Position numbers and translations under genes: made by a program
In this document: positions 36,396-45,328 of the stretch, in pieces
Layout of the letters: every line of letters begins with the position of its first letter
Position numbering within the stretch: the stretch's first letter is position 1
From: Bacillus sp. SB49
GTDB taxonomy: Bacteria > Bacillota > Bacilli > Bacillales > Halobacillaceae
DNA: 64,000 nt
Assembly (NCBI RefSeq): GCF_000469135.2
Contig: NZ_CP048117.1
Span: 1,711,501-1,775,500 of the forward strand
Reading direction: 5' to 3'
The notes under the pieces: model-generated
What the model was told of the DNA's origin: nothing
Database searches by the model: none
Seen by the model: the letters and a program-made list of their open reading frames with translations, nothing else

Positions 36396-37122
36396 ATCCA
36401 ATCGACACGGACGCGTCATTGAACTCCGGCAAGTTGCAATCGGCCCGCGCGGAGAGGAGTCCCGTCACCATGCAGAGCTTCAAGAAGCGAAGCAGGAGCA
36501 GAGAGAAATACTCCGTTCAGCAGAAGCGGAGCGGGAACGCATTCTTCAGAAAGCAGAAAAAGAAATAGAACAGTGGCGAAAGACATGGGAAGAAGAAAAG
36601 CGTCTTATTACAGAAGAAGCGTTTAACGAAGGCCGCCTGGATGGCTTTGAAGCAGGAAGGATGGAAGGTTTTGAGTCATACAAAGAGAAGATCTCGGAAG
36701 CCAACCGGGTCATGGGGCAGGCTAAAGAGCAGCATGACAGAGTGGTGGAAGAAAGCGAACAAACCATTCTTCGATTAGCAGTCGCTTGTGCGGAGAAGGT
36801 CGTTAAAAAGCAGCTGGATCAATCCGATGACTACTTTCTATCTTTGGTAAGGCATGCCGTCAAAGAAGTCCAGGATCAGCCGGAAATTACAGTAAAGCTT
36901 CATCCGGATCAGTACGAACTTCTCCATCACCAGATGGAAGAACTCCAGAGATTGGTCGACGTTCACACAAAGCTCGTCCTTTATGCAGACATAGAACTTT
37001 CCCCCTACGCCTGCGTCATCGAATCTCCCTTTGGGATGATTCGTGCAGGAGTGGACAGTCAATTGTCCGAACTCAGGGAGAAACTGTTTGAAGCCGCGTT
37101 TGGAGTGGACAGCGATGAATGA
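36388..37122 (+). CDS. fliH: Flagellar assembly protein FliH
   Basis: FliH is the peripheral-stalk-like regulator of the FliI ATPase. The protein (244 aa from the TTG at 36388) has a long Glu/Arg/Gln-rich coiled coil (about residues 25-130) and a C-terminal V-ATPase subunit E-like domain (CAEKVVKKQL, VKLHPDQYELL). GGAGGAG at 36372-36378 is 9 nt before the TTG and directly abuts the in-frame ATG at 36379, which is the alternative start. It overlaps fliG and fliI. Confidence 0.88.
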   Translation: MCKSNRHGRVIELRQVAIGPRGEESRHHAELQEAKQEQREILRSAEAERERILQKAEKEIEQWRKTWEEEKRLITEEAFNEGRLDGFEAGRMEGFESYKEKISEANRVMGQAKEQHDRVVEESEQTILRLAVACAEKVVKKQLDQSDDYFLSLVRHAVKEVQDQPEITVKLHPDQYELLHHQMEELQRLVDVHTKLVLYADIELSPYACVIESPFGMIRAGVDSQLSELREKLFEAAFGVDSDE

Positions 37123-38422
37123 GTCGATCTATCAGCAAGCAATCCGGCAGGCGGATACATATAAACGGTTCGGTAGGATAAAACGCGTCGTAGGCCTGAT
37201 GGTTGAATCGAAGGGACCGGACGCATCCGTGGGGGACCTTTGCTATATCCATTCCCCATCTGGGAAAGTGGCACCAGTGGCAGCGGAGGTGGTAGGTTTT
37301 CATAACGAAAACATCCTGCTGATGCCGTTCCAGGAAGTTCGGGAGGTCAGTCCGGGAAGTCTTGTAGAAGCAACAAAGCAGCCGCTGAATGTCAAGGCAG
37401 GCATTGGTCTGATCGGGAACATTCTCGATGCAATGGGTAATCCGCTGGACGGGAGCGCGCTGCCTAAAGGTCTAAGACCGTATCCGACCGACCAGGCCCC
37501 CCCGAATCCTTTGGAGAGACCACCGATCAAAGAGCCTATTCAGGTCGGGGTGAGAGCCATTGATTCACTTCTGTCTGTCGGAAAAGGACAGAGAATCGGA
37601 ATCTTCGCCGGAAGCGGAGTAGGAAAAAGTACGCTGATGGGAATGATTGCCCGGAACAGTTCGGCCGATTTGAATGTCATTGCATTAATTGGCGAACGCG
37701 GCCGGGAAGTACGGGAATTTATTGAGAATGATTTAGGAGAAGAAGGAAGGAAGCGCTCGATTTTAGTTGTCGCGACCTCCGACCAGCCGGCATTGATGCG
37801 GGTCAAAGGCGCCTATACAGCGACGGCGATCAGTGAATACTTCCGGGATCTTGGATATGACGTTAACTTGATGATGGACTCGGTTACAAGGTTTGCTATG
37901 GCACAAAGAGAGATCGGCTTAGCGACAGGAGAGCCGCCGACAACGAAAGGTTATACGCCGTCGGTTTTTGCAAAACTTCCGAAACTTCTGGAGCGGACTG
38001 GTTCCAGTGATAAAGGAACGATCACAGCCTTTTATACGGTACTCGTTGATGGCGATGATCTGAACGAACCGATATCAGATACCGTCCGCGGTATTCTGGA
38101 CGGCCACTTCATTCTTGACCGCAAAATTGCGGAACAGGGGCAATATCCTGCTCTTCATATTTTGAAATCGATCAGCCGGGTCATGAAACAGATCGTATCG
38201 GAATCCCATATCGAGCGTGCCCAGCAGTTGAGGTCGCTTCTTTCCACTTACGAAGAGAATAGAGAATTGATCCAGATCGGTGCGTATAAAAAAGGCTCCA
38301 GTAAAGAGATCGATCAAGCGATCCATTATCATCCTTCCATTATGGAATTTTTGAGGCAGGGAATTCATGAACCGTCAACCTTCGAACACTCGGTGGAAGA
38401 TTTGAATCGTTTGTTTTCATAA
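37115..38422 (+). CDS. fliI: Flagellum-specific ATPase FliI
   Basis: FliI is the F1-beta-like ATPase of the flagellar export apparatus. The 435-aa protein has Walker A AGSGVGKST (residues 165-173), LIGERGREVREFIE, Walker B-type LMMDSVTRFAMAQREI and the GYTPSVFAKLPKLLER signature. The ATG at 37115 overlaps the fliH stop; longer in-frame extensions lie within fliH and lack a ribosome site. Confidence 0.96.
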   Translation: MNESIYQQAIRQADTYKRFGRIKRVVGLMVESKGPDASVGDLCYIHSPSGKVAPVAAEVVGFHNENILLMPFQEVREVSPGSLVEATKQPLNVKAGIGLIGNILDAMGNPLDGSALPKGLRPYPTDQAPPNPLERPPIKEPIQVGVRAIDSLLSVGKGQRIGIFAGSGVGKSTLMGMIARNSSADLNVIALIGERGREVREFIENDLGEEGRKRSILVVATSDQPALMRVKGAYTATAISEYFRDLGYDVNLMMDSVTRFAMAQREIGLATGEPPTTKGYTPSVFAKLPKLLERTGSSDKGTITAFYTVLVDGDDLNEPISDTVRGILDGHFILDRKIAEQGQYPALHILKSISRVMKQIVSESHIERAQQLRSLLSTYEENRELIQIGAYKKGSSKEIDQAIHYHPSIMEFLRQGIHEPSTFEHSVEDLNRLFS

Positions 38423-38437
38423 AAGAGAGGTGAATGC

Positions 38438-38887
38438 ATGACTACCATTCATACGTTCGAGAAGATACGAGACTTGCAGGATCGGGATAAAAAAGAGAAA
38501 CAGCGTACACATGAAAAGGCGGTCGATCAATTCGAAGAACATGCCTATAGACTGTATGAAGCATTAAAGAAAAAAGAGGATGCTATTCAAGCCTTTAATT
38601 CCACGATGGAGAAGAGAGCGATCCAGGCTCATGCGTTCCTCCAGCATCAGCAGTATATTGCACGTCTGGAAGAGATCATTCATTCGCTTCAGCCACTGGT
38701 TCAGCAGGCAAGGCGGAAAATGGATCGGACGCAAACGAAGCTCACAGAAGCCTACAGAGAAGTGAAGAAATATGAACGCTTAATTGAGAACAAAGAAGAG
38801 AAACAGAAACAGTACGCCAAGCAGGAAGAAAATAAAAATATGGATGAAGTGTCCATGGTCCAGTATTTAAACAGGAGGAACAGGTGA
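38438..38887 (+). CDS. fliJ: Flagellar export protein FliJ
   Basis: FliJ is the coiled-coil rotor-like stalk in the FliI ring and helps couple the proton motive force to export. The 149-aa sequence is almost wholly helical and charged (Glu, Lys, Gln), as expected. Assignment relies on coiled-coil character, length and position between fliI and motE. Confidence 0.9.
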   Translation: MTTIHTFEKIRDLQDRDKKEKQRTHEKAVDQFEEHAYRLYEALKKKEDAIQAFNSTMEKRAIQAHAFLQHQQYIARLEEIIHSLQPLVQQARRKMDRTQTKLTEAYREVKKYERLIENKEEKQKQYAKQEENKNMDEVSMVQYLNRRNR

Positions 38888-38891
38888 TCGG

Positions 38892-39470
38892 ATGGCAAAG
38901 AAACTACCAAAGCAGCAAACAGGAGGCAGCCGTTTTCTAAAGATATTTTCGGCTGTTGTCTTTCCGCTCCTCTTCCTGGTTGTATTGACCGTGATCGTGA
39001 TGACGCTCATGGGTTACAACGTTTTTGAACAGGTGGAAAAGTACGGAGCTAACATACCCGGCATAGCAGATACCACTTCCACGGATTCGGCGTCCTCAGA
39101 GGAAACGGATAAACTACAGGCGATGTTAGCTAATAAAGAAGCGGAAATCGAACAATTAAAAGAGCAGGCTTCGGCTGGGGATGCAGAAAAGAAAGACATG
39201 GAAAACCAGATTGTACAGTTGGAGAAAGAGCTCGAAGGGACGACCGAGGAACGGGGGGAGGAAGATGTGGAAGAAGACAGTGCAAAAGACATTGCTGCAT
39301 CCTTCCAGAAGATGGACCCGGAAGAAGCCGCTCCAATCATCTCCACCATGAATCAGGACTTGGCTGTTCAAGTACTTCGTTTGATTGCAGTGGAAGAGCG
39401 AGGAGACATTCTCGGCCAGATGGACCCAGAGATAGCCGCCTCTTACGCAAGTGCGCTCATCGATTCTTAA
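38892..39470 (+). CDS. ylxF: MotE-like protein YlxF
   Basis: A 192-aa membrane protein: short basic cytoplasmic N terminus, one transmembrane helix (about 17-42), coiled coil (about 72-120) and a C-terminal MgtE-N/MotE-type helical domain (FQKMDPEEAAPIISTMNQDL, GQMDPEIAASYASAL). MotE family proteins act as MotC chaperones in some bacteria; the role in Bacillaceae is not established. It lies between fliJ and fliK. Confidence 0.87.
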   Translation: MAKKLPKQQTGGSRFLKIFSAVVFPLLFLVVLTVIVMTLMGYNVFEQVEKYGANIPGIADTTSTDSASSEETDKLQAMLANKEAEIEQLKEQASAGDAEKKDMENQIVQLEKELEGTTEERGEEDVEEDSAKDIAASFQKMDPEEAAPIISTMNQDLAVQVLRLIAVEERGDILGQMDPEIAASYASALIDS

Positions 39471-39498
39471 AGGAACCGTTCGAAAGGAGGTGATAGCA

Positions 39499-41835
39499 AT
39501 GGATTGGAACGTTTTGTTTAGTGGACAAGCTAACCCTCAACCTTTACAAGGACAAGCGGTTCAAACGACATCAACCCCTGATTTTGCCCCTCAGTTCAAG
39601 GAGCGATTGGAAGGAATGATCGAAGAGGCAGCTGCTTCAACGCTGACTGCGGGTGCAGCGAAATCGGATGGGTTGGATGAATTGGGGGAAGAACTCCGGT
39701 CTATATTCCAGACATTATACGACAAGGTACCGAGGAGCGAAGAAGAAGAAGAGAGGCTTGACGTGATCGGCCTGCGTTTGGAACAGTGGCATGCGCTTCG
39801 GTATAGAACCGCCGCCCCAGGACAACAAGACGTACATAACCAACCGTTGGACTCAGAAGGTATCGAGCAGATTTCTAATAACGTGAAACGTTTGAACGTT
39901 TTCCGTGAGGTAACCACGGCGTACGAAAAAAGGGATGCGGATGCTTTCCTTCATCGCATGGTGGAAGAGCTTCCTTACTTGGCGAAAGACATTTCGGTAG
40001 AAGCTATGAATACGAGCATCGGTAAGAATCAGCCGGAAGTTACTCCGGCAGCGAACGGGACTTACAAAAAACGGAATGTTGATATATCTATAGACAGCCT
40101 GAAAGAAGAGCTGTCATTTTTACCGGAAAGGATTTGGAATGACAGTGCATCCCTCAGGGAGGAGCAAAAAGGGTCTATTCCATTTGCGCCCTCTATAAAT
40201 GAAGGCCAGGTCTCGATTAATGATGGCGCAGAGTTGATAAAGTTGGAAGGACATTTGAAAAAGGAATGGAATGCTTTGCTTCACACCTTGATGGAGAAGG
40301 GAGTGGAGGCTGATAGCAAATCCCCCTTACTCTCAACTATTCTTCATCGTATGGAGCAATGGGACAGTCTGCATAACAGGGAGCTTCCGGTTCAGCATGA
40401 GATACATAGAGAGCTGTCTCCAGATGGACAAGCTTCGGCGGTCCAAACAGCAATAATTCCAGAGAATCTTTCCAGAGCAATAGACCGTGCGTTTGATGCA
40501 GGGGATATCTTACAATTTATCCATTTAACAACGTCGGAACTACCTTATTTGGCGGATGCTGTTAAGTTAGACGGCCGCTTCTCAGGCTTGAATCATTACG
40601 GCCGTATAAACCAGTCGAACAGTAACCGCGGGTTAGTACCGCCTATAAACGCAGAAGCATCTTCACAGAGCGTCCGCACCGATGGACCCAAAGCTTCGAG
40701 TGGCCATATTACTATCGATGTGGAGACAGAAGAAACGATAAAAAGTTCTGTTGTGGAAGTTTTGAGAAATTTCCTTCAGCAAATGCGCACCCATCCATCC
40801 AAAAGTATTTCGAAAACATTTTCCATGAATCCGGAACAATTAGGGAAGATGACCGTCCAATATACGGCTGAATCAGGGGAACCGGTGCTTGATATAAAGG
40901 TGGAAAATAAAGCAGCCTTTACCTTGTTAAAACCACTTCAGGCAGATATCCGCACCCAGCTTCCTTTAAATCAGCTGTCCCTTACATTGGCTGAAGGGAA
41001 TCGTGCCGCCGCTTCGGATGTCAGGAAGGAGGGGGAACATAAACCGGCTGCCATGACCGTATCGCAAGACCTTTCGAAAAGAGTGGTTAAAGTATTGGAA
41101 AGAGTGACGGACGGGAGGCAGGCTCTACCCCCGCAATCGACTACGCTGGCAGTGAGAAATGCCGTTGTTGCCCAACAGCAGCTTGGTCTCTATGAGACGG
41201 GGAACCGATCAGGGGAACAAAAGGCCCTAGGTATGGCAATTCGCTCAAAAGAAGCCCTTGATCCATGGACGGCTCCTTCTGCTTCTATACCTCTTCTTCA
41301 AAAAGAGGCTGCGGCTCGCATAGACGGTAATGCGGATAAAGCTGCTTTCCAAGTGCTCCGAATGTCTGAACAGCCGGCTTTTCCTTTGGCTGAAACTAAG
41401 ACTTCCGGACAAGAAATGAAGCAGTGGGTGAAGGATTTAGAACAGTTTGTCCAAAAGAGCAGGATGCTTACGGACCTTCATGGCAATAAAGAGCTGCGCA
41501 TCCAGATGAAACCTGGAAACCTTGGTGACTTGACGGTGAAAGTGGCTCAAATCAACGGCGAGATGGTCGTGAAGCTTATGGTAGGCAGCCAATCTGCAAA
41601 AGAGGTGATTGAAGGAAACCTCCACCACCTGCGCCACGTGTTCTCTCCACATCAAGTCGTTGTCGAAAGGACGGACACCCCTGCCGGCGGCCTTGCTTAT
41701 CAAGAAAGCAAAGAACAGGAGGAATCCGGCAGCAAGCGAAATGGACAGGGTTCGTCCCCGGACCGCGAGCGCGATGATACGGAAGAGGATGGTCCAACGT
41801 TTGAAGAATTGTTAAGAATGAATGAGAAAGTGTAG
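39499..41835 (+). CDS. fliK: Flagellar hook-length control protein FliK, enlarged
   Basis: FliK measures hook length and switches export specificity through FlhB. At 778 aa it is much longer than B. subtilis FliK (about 490 aa). Residues about 62-170 and 248-364 are related copies (QLWHALRYR-like and [17 protein letters not shown] and [10 protein letters not shown]). Residues about 436-495 ([20 protein letters not shown]) resemble a second hook-length domain in addition to the canonical C-terminal one (about 664-720, [20 protein letters not shown]). The perfect ribosome site AAAGGAGGTGAT fixes the ATG at 39499. Confidence 0.9.
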   Translation: MDWNVLFSGQANPQPLQGQAVQTTSTPDFAPQFKERLEGMIEEAAASTLTAGAAKSDGLDELGEELRSIFQTLYDKVPRSEEEEERLDVIGLRLEQWHALRYRTAAPGQQDVHNQPLDSEGIEQISNNVKRLNVFREVTTAYEKRDADAFLHRMVEELPYLAKDISVEAMNTSIGKNQPEVTPAANGTYKKRNVDISIDSLKEELSFLPERIWNDSASLREEQKGSIPFAPSINEGQVSINDGAELIKLEGHLKKEWNALLHTLMEKGVEADSKSPLLSTILHRMEQWDSLHNRELPVQHEIHRELSPDGQASAVQTAIIPENLSRAIDRAFDAGDILQFIHLTTSELPYLADAVKLDGRFSGLNHYGRINQSNSNRGLVPPINAEASSQSVRTDGPKASSGHITIDVETEETIKSSVVEVLRNFLQQMRTHPSKSISKTFSMNPEQLGKMTVQYTAESGEPVLDIKVENKAAFTLLKPLQADIRTQLPLNQLSLTLAEGNRAAASDVRKEGEHKPAAMTVSQDLSKRVVKVLERVTDGRQALPPQSTTLAVRNAVVAQQQLGLYETGNRSGEQKALGMAIRSKEALDPWTAPSASIPLLQKEAAARIDGNADKAAFQVLRMSEQPAFPLAETKTSGQEMKQWVKDLEQFVQKSRMLTDLHGNKELRIQMKPGNLGDLTVKVAQINGEMVVKLMVGSQSAKEVIEGNLHHLRHVFSPHQVVVERTDTPAGGLAYQESKEQEESGSKRNGQGSSPDRERDDTEEDGPTFEELLRMNEKV

Positions 41836-41843
41836 GTGATTCC

Positions 41844-42287
41844 ATGACAGCCATTGACCCGTCCATCTATTTGAAAAATCAGCAGAAGCAGACGTCTGGC
41901 AGTAACATTCTCGGTAAGGATGATTTCCTCAAAATCTTGATGACGCAGATACAGAACCAAAATCCGCTTGACCCGATGGAGGATAAAGAGTTTATCGCGC
42001 AGATGACCCAGTTTTCCAGTTTGGAACAAATGACGAACATGTCGCAGTCTCTGCAGAGCTTCCTTGACGGACAACAGTCTCCCCCTCTCATTCAGTACAG
42101 TCATTTGATCGGTAAGGAAGTATCTTACACGGTCACAAATCCGGAAACTGGAAGCGAGGAAGTCAAAGCAGGGCAGGTGATATCGGTCAAACAGAAGGAT
42201 GGAGATATCCTTCTTGAAATAGAAGACGGAGCCGCGGTTCCTGTCGGCAGCCTCACACAAATCAAAGACGTGAAGGTGGAGGAATGA
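41844..42287 (+). CDS. flgD: Flagellar hook assembly scaffold FlgD
   Basis: FlgD caps the growing hook. The 147-aa short form is typical of Bacillaceae: the N-terminal signature [20 protein letters not shown] and [17 protein letters not shown] is intact and the C terminus is a small beta domain. It begins 8 bp after fliK. Confidence 0.95.
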   Translation: MTAIDPSIYLKNQQKQTSGSNILGKDDFLKILMTQIQNQNPLDPMEDKEFIAQMTQFSSLEQMTNMSQSLQSFLDGQQSPPLIQYSHLIGKEVSYTVTNPETGSEEVKAGQVISVKQKDGDILLEIEDGAAVPVGSLTQIKDVKVEE

Positions 42288-42288
42288 T

Positions 42289-42651
42289 ATGGATCCGCGT
42301 ATACAAGCTCTTCACCGACCGCTTACTATCCCTAAAAATGCTCCTGTTAAGAACGATTTTCCTTCTTTCAGGGATGTATTGGAGGAAGCGAAAGAGGTCA
42401 AGGTCAGTAAACATGCAAAGCGCAGGCTGGAGGAGCGGAATATTGACATCAGCGAAAACATGTGGGGAGAAATAGCCGGTAAAATGTCCGAAGCGAAACG
42501 TAAAGGCATTACCGATTCTCTCATCGTTACGGATGATGCGACATTAATCGTAAGCACGAAAAATAATACGGTAGTGACGGCACTTGATCGTGAAGAGTCC
42601 GCCTCGCAGATTTTTACAAATATCAACGGAACGATCTTTATAAGCAAATAA
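42289..42651 (+). CDS. TIGR02530-type flagellar operon protein
   Basis: A 120-aa protein matching, from memory, the TIGR02530 (flg_new) family found between flgD and flgE in many Firmicutes but absent from B. subtilis 168. The conserved region is VSKHAKRRLEERNIDI ... KRKGITDSLIVTDDATLIVS ... VVTALDREES, ending FTNINGTIFI. The function is unknown; position suggests a hook-assembly role. It starts one base after the flgD stop, so it is co-translated. Confidence 0.82.
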   Translation: MDPRIQALHRPLTIPKNAPVKNDFPSFRDVLEEAKEVKVSKHAKRRLEERNIDISENMWGEIAGKMSEAKRKGITDSLIVTDDATLIVSTKNNTVVTALDREESASQIFTNINGTIFISK

Positions 42652-42680
42652 GGCCGGACCCGCAATCAGGGAAGCCTTTA

Positions 42681-42706
42681 ACGCCGCGGAATGAACGAAG
42701 CGGCGT
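42681..42706 (+). other. GC-rich hairpin before flgE
   Basis: ACGCCGC (42681-42687) and GCGGCGT (42700-42706) form a 7-bp stem without a T tract, 33 bp before flgE. It is not a typical terminator; it could be an mRNA-stability or processing element that raises hook-protein output. Confidence 0.4.
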
Positions 42707-42738
42707 CATACAATTTAAAATCGAAAGGAATGGTTGGT

Positions 42739-43623
42739 ATGTTACGTTCACTTTATGCAGGGGTTTCCGGAATGAAAGGGTTTCAAACGAAGTTGGATAC
42801 GATCGGTAACAATATTGCAAACGTCAATACGACGGGATTCAAGAAAGGGAGGGTTTCCTTCCAGGATATGATGAGCCAGTCCGTTAAACCAGCAGAAGGG
42901 CCGAATCCTGATACGGGTCGTGGTGGTTTGAACCCTTCTCAAGTGGGCCTGGGATCAAAAATTGGCTCCATCGATACGATTCATACACAGGGGAACAATC
43001 AAACGACAAACCGCGCTCTTGATGTAGCTTTGGAAGGAGACGGGATGTTCGTTTTAGCGGAGGGTGGCGTCACTTACGATGCAAACGATAATCCAACTAA
43101 CTTTACTTTTGGTAATTCATCCCTGAGCTTTACGAGAGCAGGTAATTTTTACCTTGATAATAGTGGGGCTATCGTAAATAACAGTGGTAAATATGTAGTT
43201 GGAGAGGGAGGCATTATTACCATTCCTGAAAACGCTCAAAGTTTCAGTATTCTATCTGACGGTACCGTGTCGTATGTAGATGAAAATCAAGAAGTACAAG
43301 AGGCAGGTAGAATTGCTCTGGCCAGTTTCTCCAACCCTGGCGGATTAGAGAAAATAGGCGGGAATGAATACCGTATGACAGATAATGCCGGGTTCATTAG
43401 TTCTAATAATAACGATTTTGTTTTAAATGACTTAAATGATCTCTCGGTTGCCGGTCAAAACGGAACGGGACAGATGGTTTCCGGTTCTCTTGAAATGTCG
43501 AACGTCGACCTCGCCGATGAATTTACGGAAATGATCACAGCCCAGCGCGGGTTCCAGGCGAATACAAAGATTATCACGACATCGGATGAAATCCTCCAAG
43601 AGCTCGTCAACTTGAAACGATAA
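42739..43623 (+). CDS. flgE: Flagellar hook protein FlgE
   Basis: FlgE polymerises into the hook. The 294-aa protein starts MLRSLYAGVSGMKGFQTKLD and has NNIANVNTTGFKK. It ends with the B. subtilis-like SGSLEMSNVDLADEFTEM and IITTSDEILQELVNLKR. The central exposed domain (about residues 115-235) is Asn/Ser/Gly-rich and AT-richer than the ends, and is about 30 aa longer than in B. subtilis. AAAGGA lies 9 nt before the ATG at 42739; the ATG at 42730 abuts it. Confidence 0.94.
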   Translation: MLRSLYAGVSGMKGFQTKLDTIGNNIANVNTTGFKKGRVSFQDMMSQSVKPAEGPNPDTGRGGLNPSQVGLGSKIGSIDTIHTQGNNQTTNRALDVALEGDGMFVLAEGGVTYDANDNPTNFTFGNSSLSFTRAGNFYLDNSGAIVNNSGKYVVGEGGIITIPENAQSFSILSDGTVSYVDENQEVQEAGRIALASFSNPGGLEKIGGNEYRMTDNAGFISSNNNDFVLNDLNDLSVAGQNGTGQMVSGSLEMSNVDLADEFTEMITAQRGFQANTKIITTSDEILQELVNLKR

Positions 43624-43665
43624 GCCGAAGGGAGGGGGAGGGCATAACCGCCCTCCTGTGAATCT

Positions 43666-43884
43666 ATGATACCTTTAACGAAATTGAACGGGGACCCGTT
43701 TACGATTAATGCTCTGTATATTGAGCAGATTCAGTCCCATCCGGATACGACGATCACGACCGTTTCCGGCCGGACGATTCTTGTGAGAGAGTCCGAAGAG
43801 CAGGTCGCTCGGTTAGTAAAGAAATATTACCAGGGAATTGGTTTGCTGCGCGTCGTACAAAAGGGTGGTGAAGAGGAACGATGA
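43666..43884 (+). CDS. swrD: FlbD-family swarming protein SwrD
   Basis: A 72-aa FlbD/SwrD (YlzI) protein: IPLTKLNGDPFTINALYIEQIQ is the family N terminus. In B. subtilis SwrD increases flagellar torque needed for swarming. It sits between flgE and fliL as there, and its stop overlaps the fliL start. Confidence 0.9.
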   Translation: MIPLTKLNGDPFTINALYIEQIQSHPDTTITTVSGRTILVRESEEQVARLVKKYYQGIGLLRVVQKGGEEER

Positions 43885-44297
43885 AACTATTTAAAATCAT
43901 GGTAATTTCATTCAGCAGCCTTTTAGTACTTGGAGTGATCGCCTTTGTTCTGGTGCTTAATATGGGTGATACAAAGAAAGCCAGTGGAGAACGCTCCATT
44001 GATGACATCGTAGATTCTTCCTATACAACAGAAGAGATCACTACAGACTTGGAGAGCGGAGACTATGTCCGCATCAGTTTTCGTATTGTCGCCGACAGCA
44101 AAGATACGGTGAAAGAGTTGGAGAAACGGGACTTTCAAGTACAGAATATTCTTTTGAAAGAGCTTGCTGTAATGGATGCGGAGTCCTTCCAGTCCGGTCT
44201 TTCGGATCTTGAAGCCACGCTTAAACTTAAGCTGAATGAATTTATGGATGAAGGCTCTGTCACAGATGTTTATACAGTCACCAAAGTGCTGCAGTAA
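43881..44297 (+). CDS. fliL: Flagellar basal-body-associated protein FliL
   Basis: FliL, 138 aa, has a single N-terminal transmembrane helix (about residues 6-26) and a periplasmic stomatin-like domain. It surrounds or stabilises MotAB stators. It overlaps swrD by 4 bp (ATGA). Confidence 0.93.
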   Translation: MKLFKIMVISFSSLLVLGVIAFVLVLNMGDTKKASGERSIDDIVDSSYTTEEITTDLESGDYVRISFRIVADSKDTVKELEKRDFQVQNILLKELAVMDAESFQSGLSDLEATLKLKLNEFMDEGSVTDVYTVTKVLQ

Positions 44298-44323
44298 ATG
44301 CAATAGGAAAGGGGGGTGAGGTA

Positions 44324-45328
44324 TTGGCTGAAGAAGTTCTTTCGCAGAACGAGATCGATTCCTTACTTTCTGCCCTCTCTACAGGAGAAATGGATGCAGA
44401 GAAATTAAAACAGGAAGAACAGGAGAAGAAGGTAAGAGTCTATGATTTTAAGCGGGCTCTCCGTTTTTCGAAGGATCAGATCAGAAGTTTATCGAGGATC
44501 CATGAAAACTTTTCCAGACTATTAACGACGTACTTCTCCGCGCAGCTGCGTACGTATGTCGATATTGAGGTCGCATCCGTAGATCAGCTTCCCTATGAGG
44601 AGTTTATCCGCTCGATTCCGACGATGACGATTTTGAACGTTTTCCATGTTCCTCCTTTAGAAGGAAGGATACTTATGGAGGCAAATCCGAACGTCGCTTA
44701 TGCCATGATGGACAGAGTGCTCGGTGGAAAGGGAAGCAGCGTGAACAAAGTGGACAATTTGACGGAAATTGAGACGACGATCATGTCCCACCTCTTTGAA
44801 CATGCGCTGGAAAATTATCAGGAGGCATGGGGATCCATTGTTGATATGGAACCGGAACTGGAGGATTTTGAAGTCAACCCTCAGTTCCTTCAACTCGTAT
44901 CACCGAATGAAACTGTCGTGGTCGTTTCGTTGGAAACGACTGTAGGTTCTACGAGCGGAATGATTAACATCTGCATTCCTCATGTCGTATTAGAACCGAT
45001 TATTCCGAAGCTGTCGGTACATTACTGGATGCAGAAGGAACAGCCGAAGGAACGCGATCCGGTTGAACAGGAAGCACTCACTCAAACCATTCGCGGTACC
45101 GAGCTTGATATTCGAGCGGTATTAGGAGAGGCATCGATGTCGATCGAACAGTTTTTAGATCTGAAAGCAGAAGACGTCATCCGCCTGGATCAGCCGATAG
45201 GAAAGCCGCTTATGCTGCGGGTCGATGAAGAGGATAAGTTTTACATACAGCCGGGGAAATTAAACAATAAACTGGCCGTGCAAATTTTAGAAGAGTGTCA
45301 AGGAGGTGCCGGACATTATGACGGATGA
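44324..45328 (+). CDS. fliM: Flagellar motor switch protein FliM
   Basis: FliM binds CheY-P and sets rotation direction. The 334-aa protein has the N-terminal CheY-P-binding peptide LSQNEIDSLLSAL, a CheC-like middle domain and a C-terminal SpoA/FliN domain (MSIEQFLDLKAEDVIRLDQP). It starts at TTG 44324 with GGGGGGTGAG upstream, and overlaps fliY. Confidence 0.95.
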   Translation: MAEEVLSQNEIDSLLSALSTGEMDAEKLKQEEQEKKVRVYDFKRALRFSKDQIRSLSRIHENFSRLLTTYFSAQLRTYVDIEVASVDQLPYEEFIRSIPTMTILNVFHVPPLEGRILMEANPNVAYAMMDRVLGGKGSSVNKVDNLTEIETTIMSHLFEHALENYQEAWGSIVDMEPELEDFEVNPQFLQLVSPNETVVVVSLETTVGSTSGMINICIPHVVLEPIIPKLSVHYWMQKEQPKERDPVEQEALTQTIRGTELDIRAVLGEASMSIEQFLDLKAEDVIRLDQPIGKPLMLRVDEEDKFYIQPGKLNNKLAVQILEECQGGAGHYDG

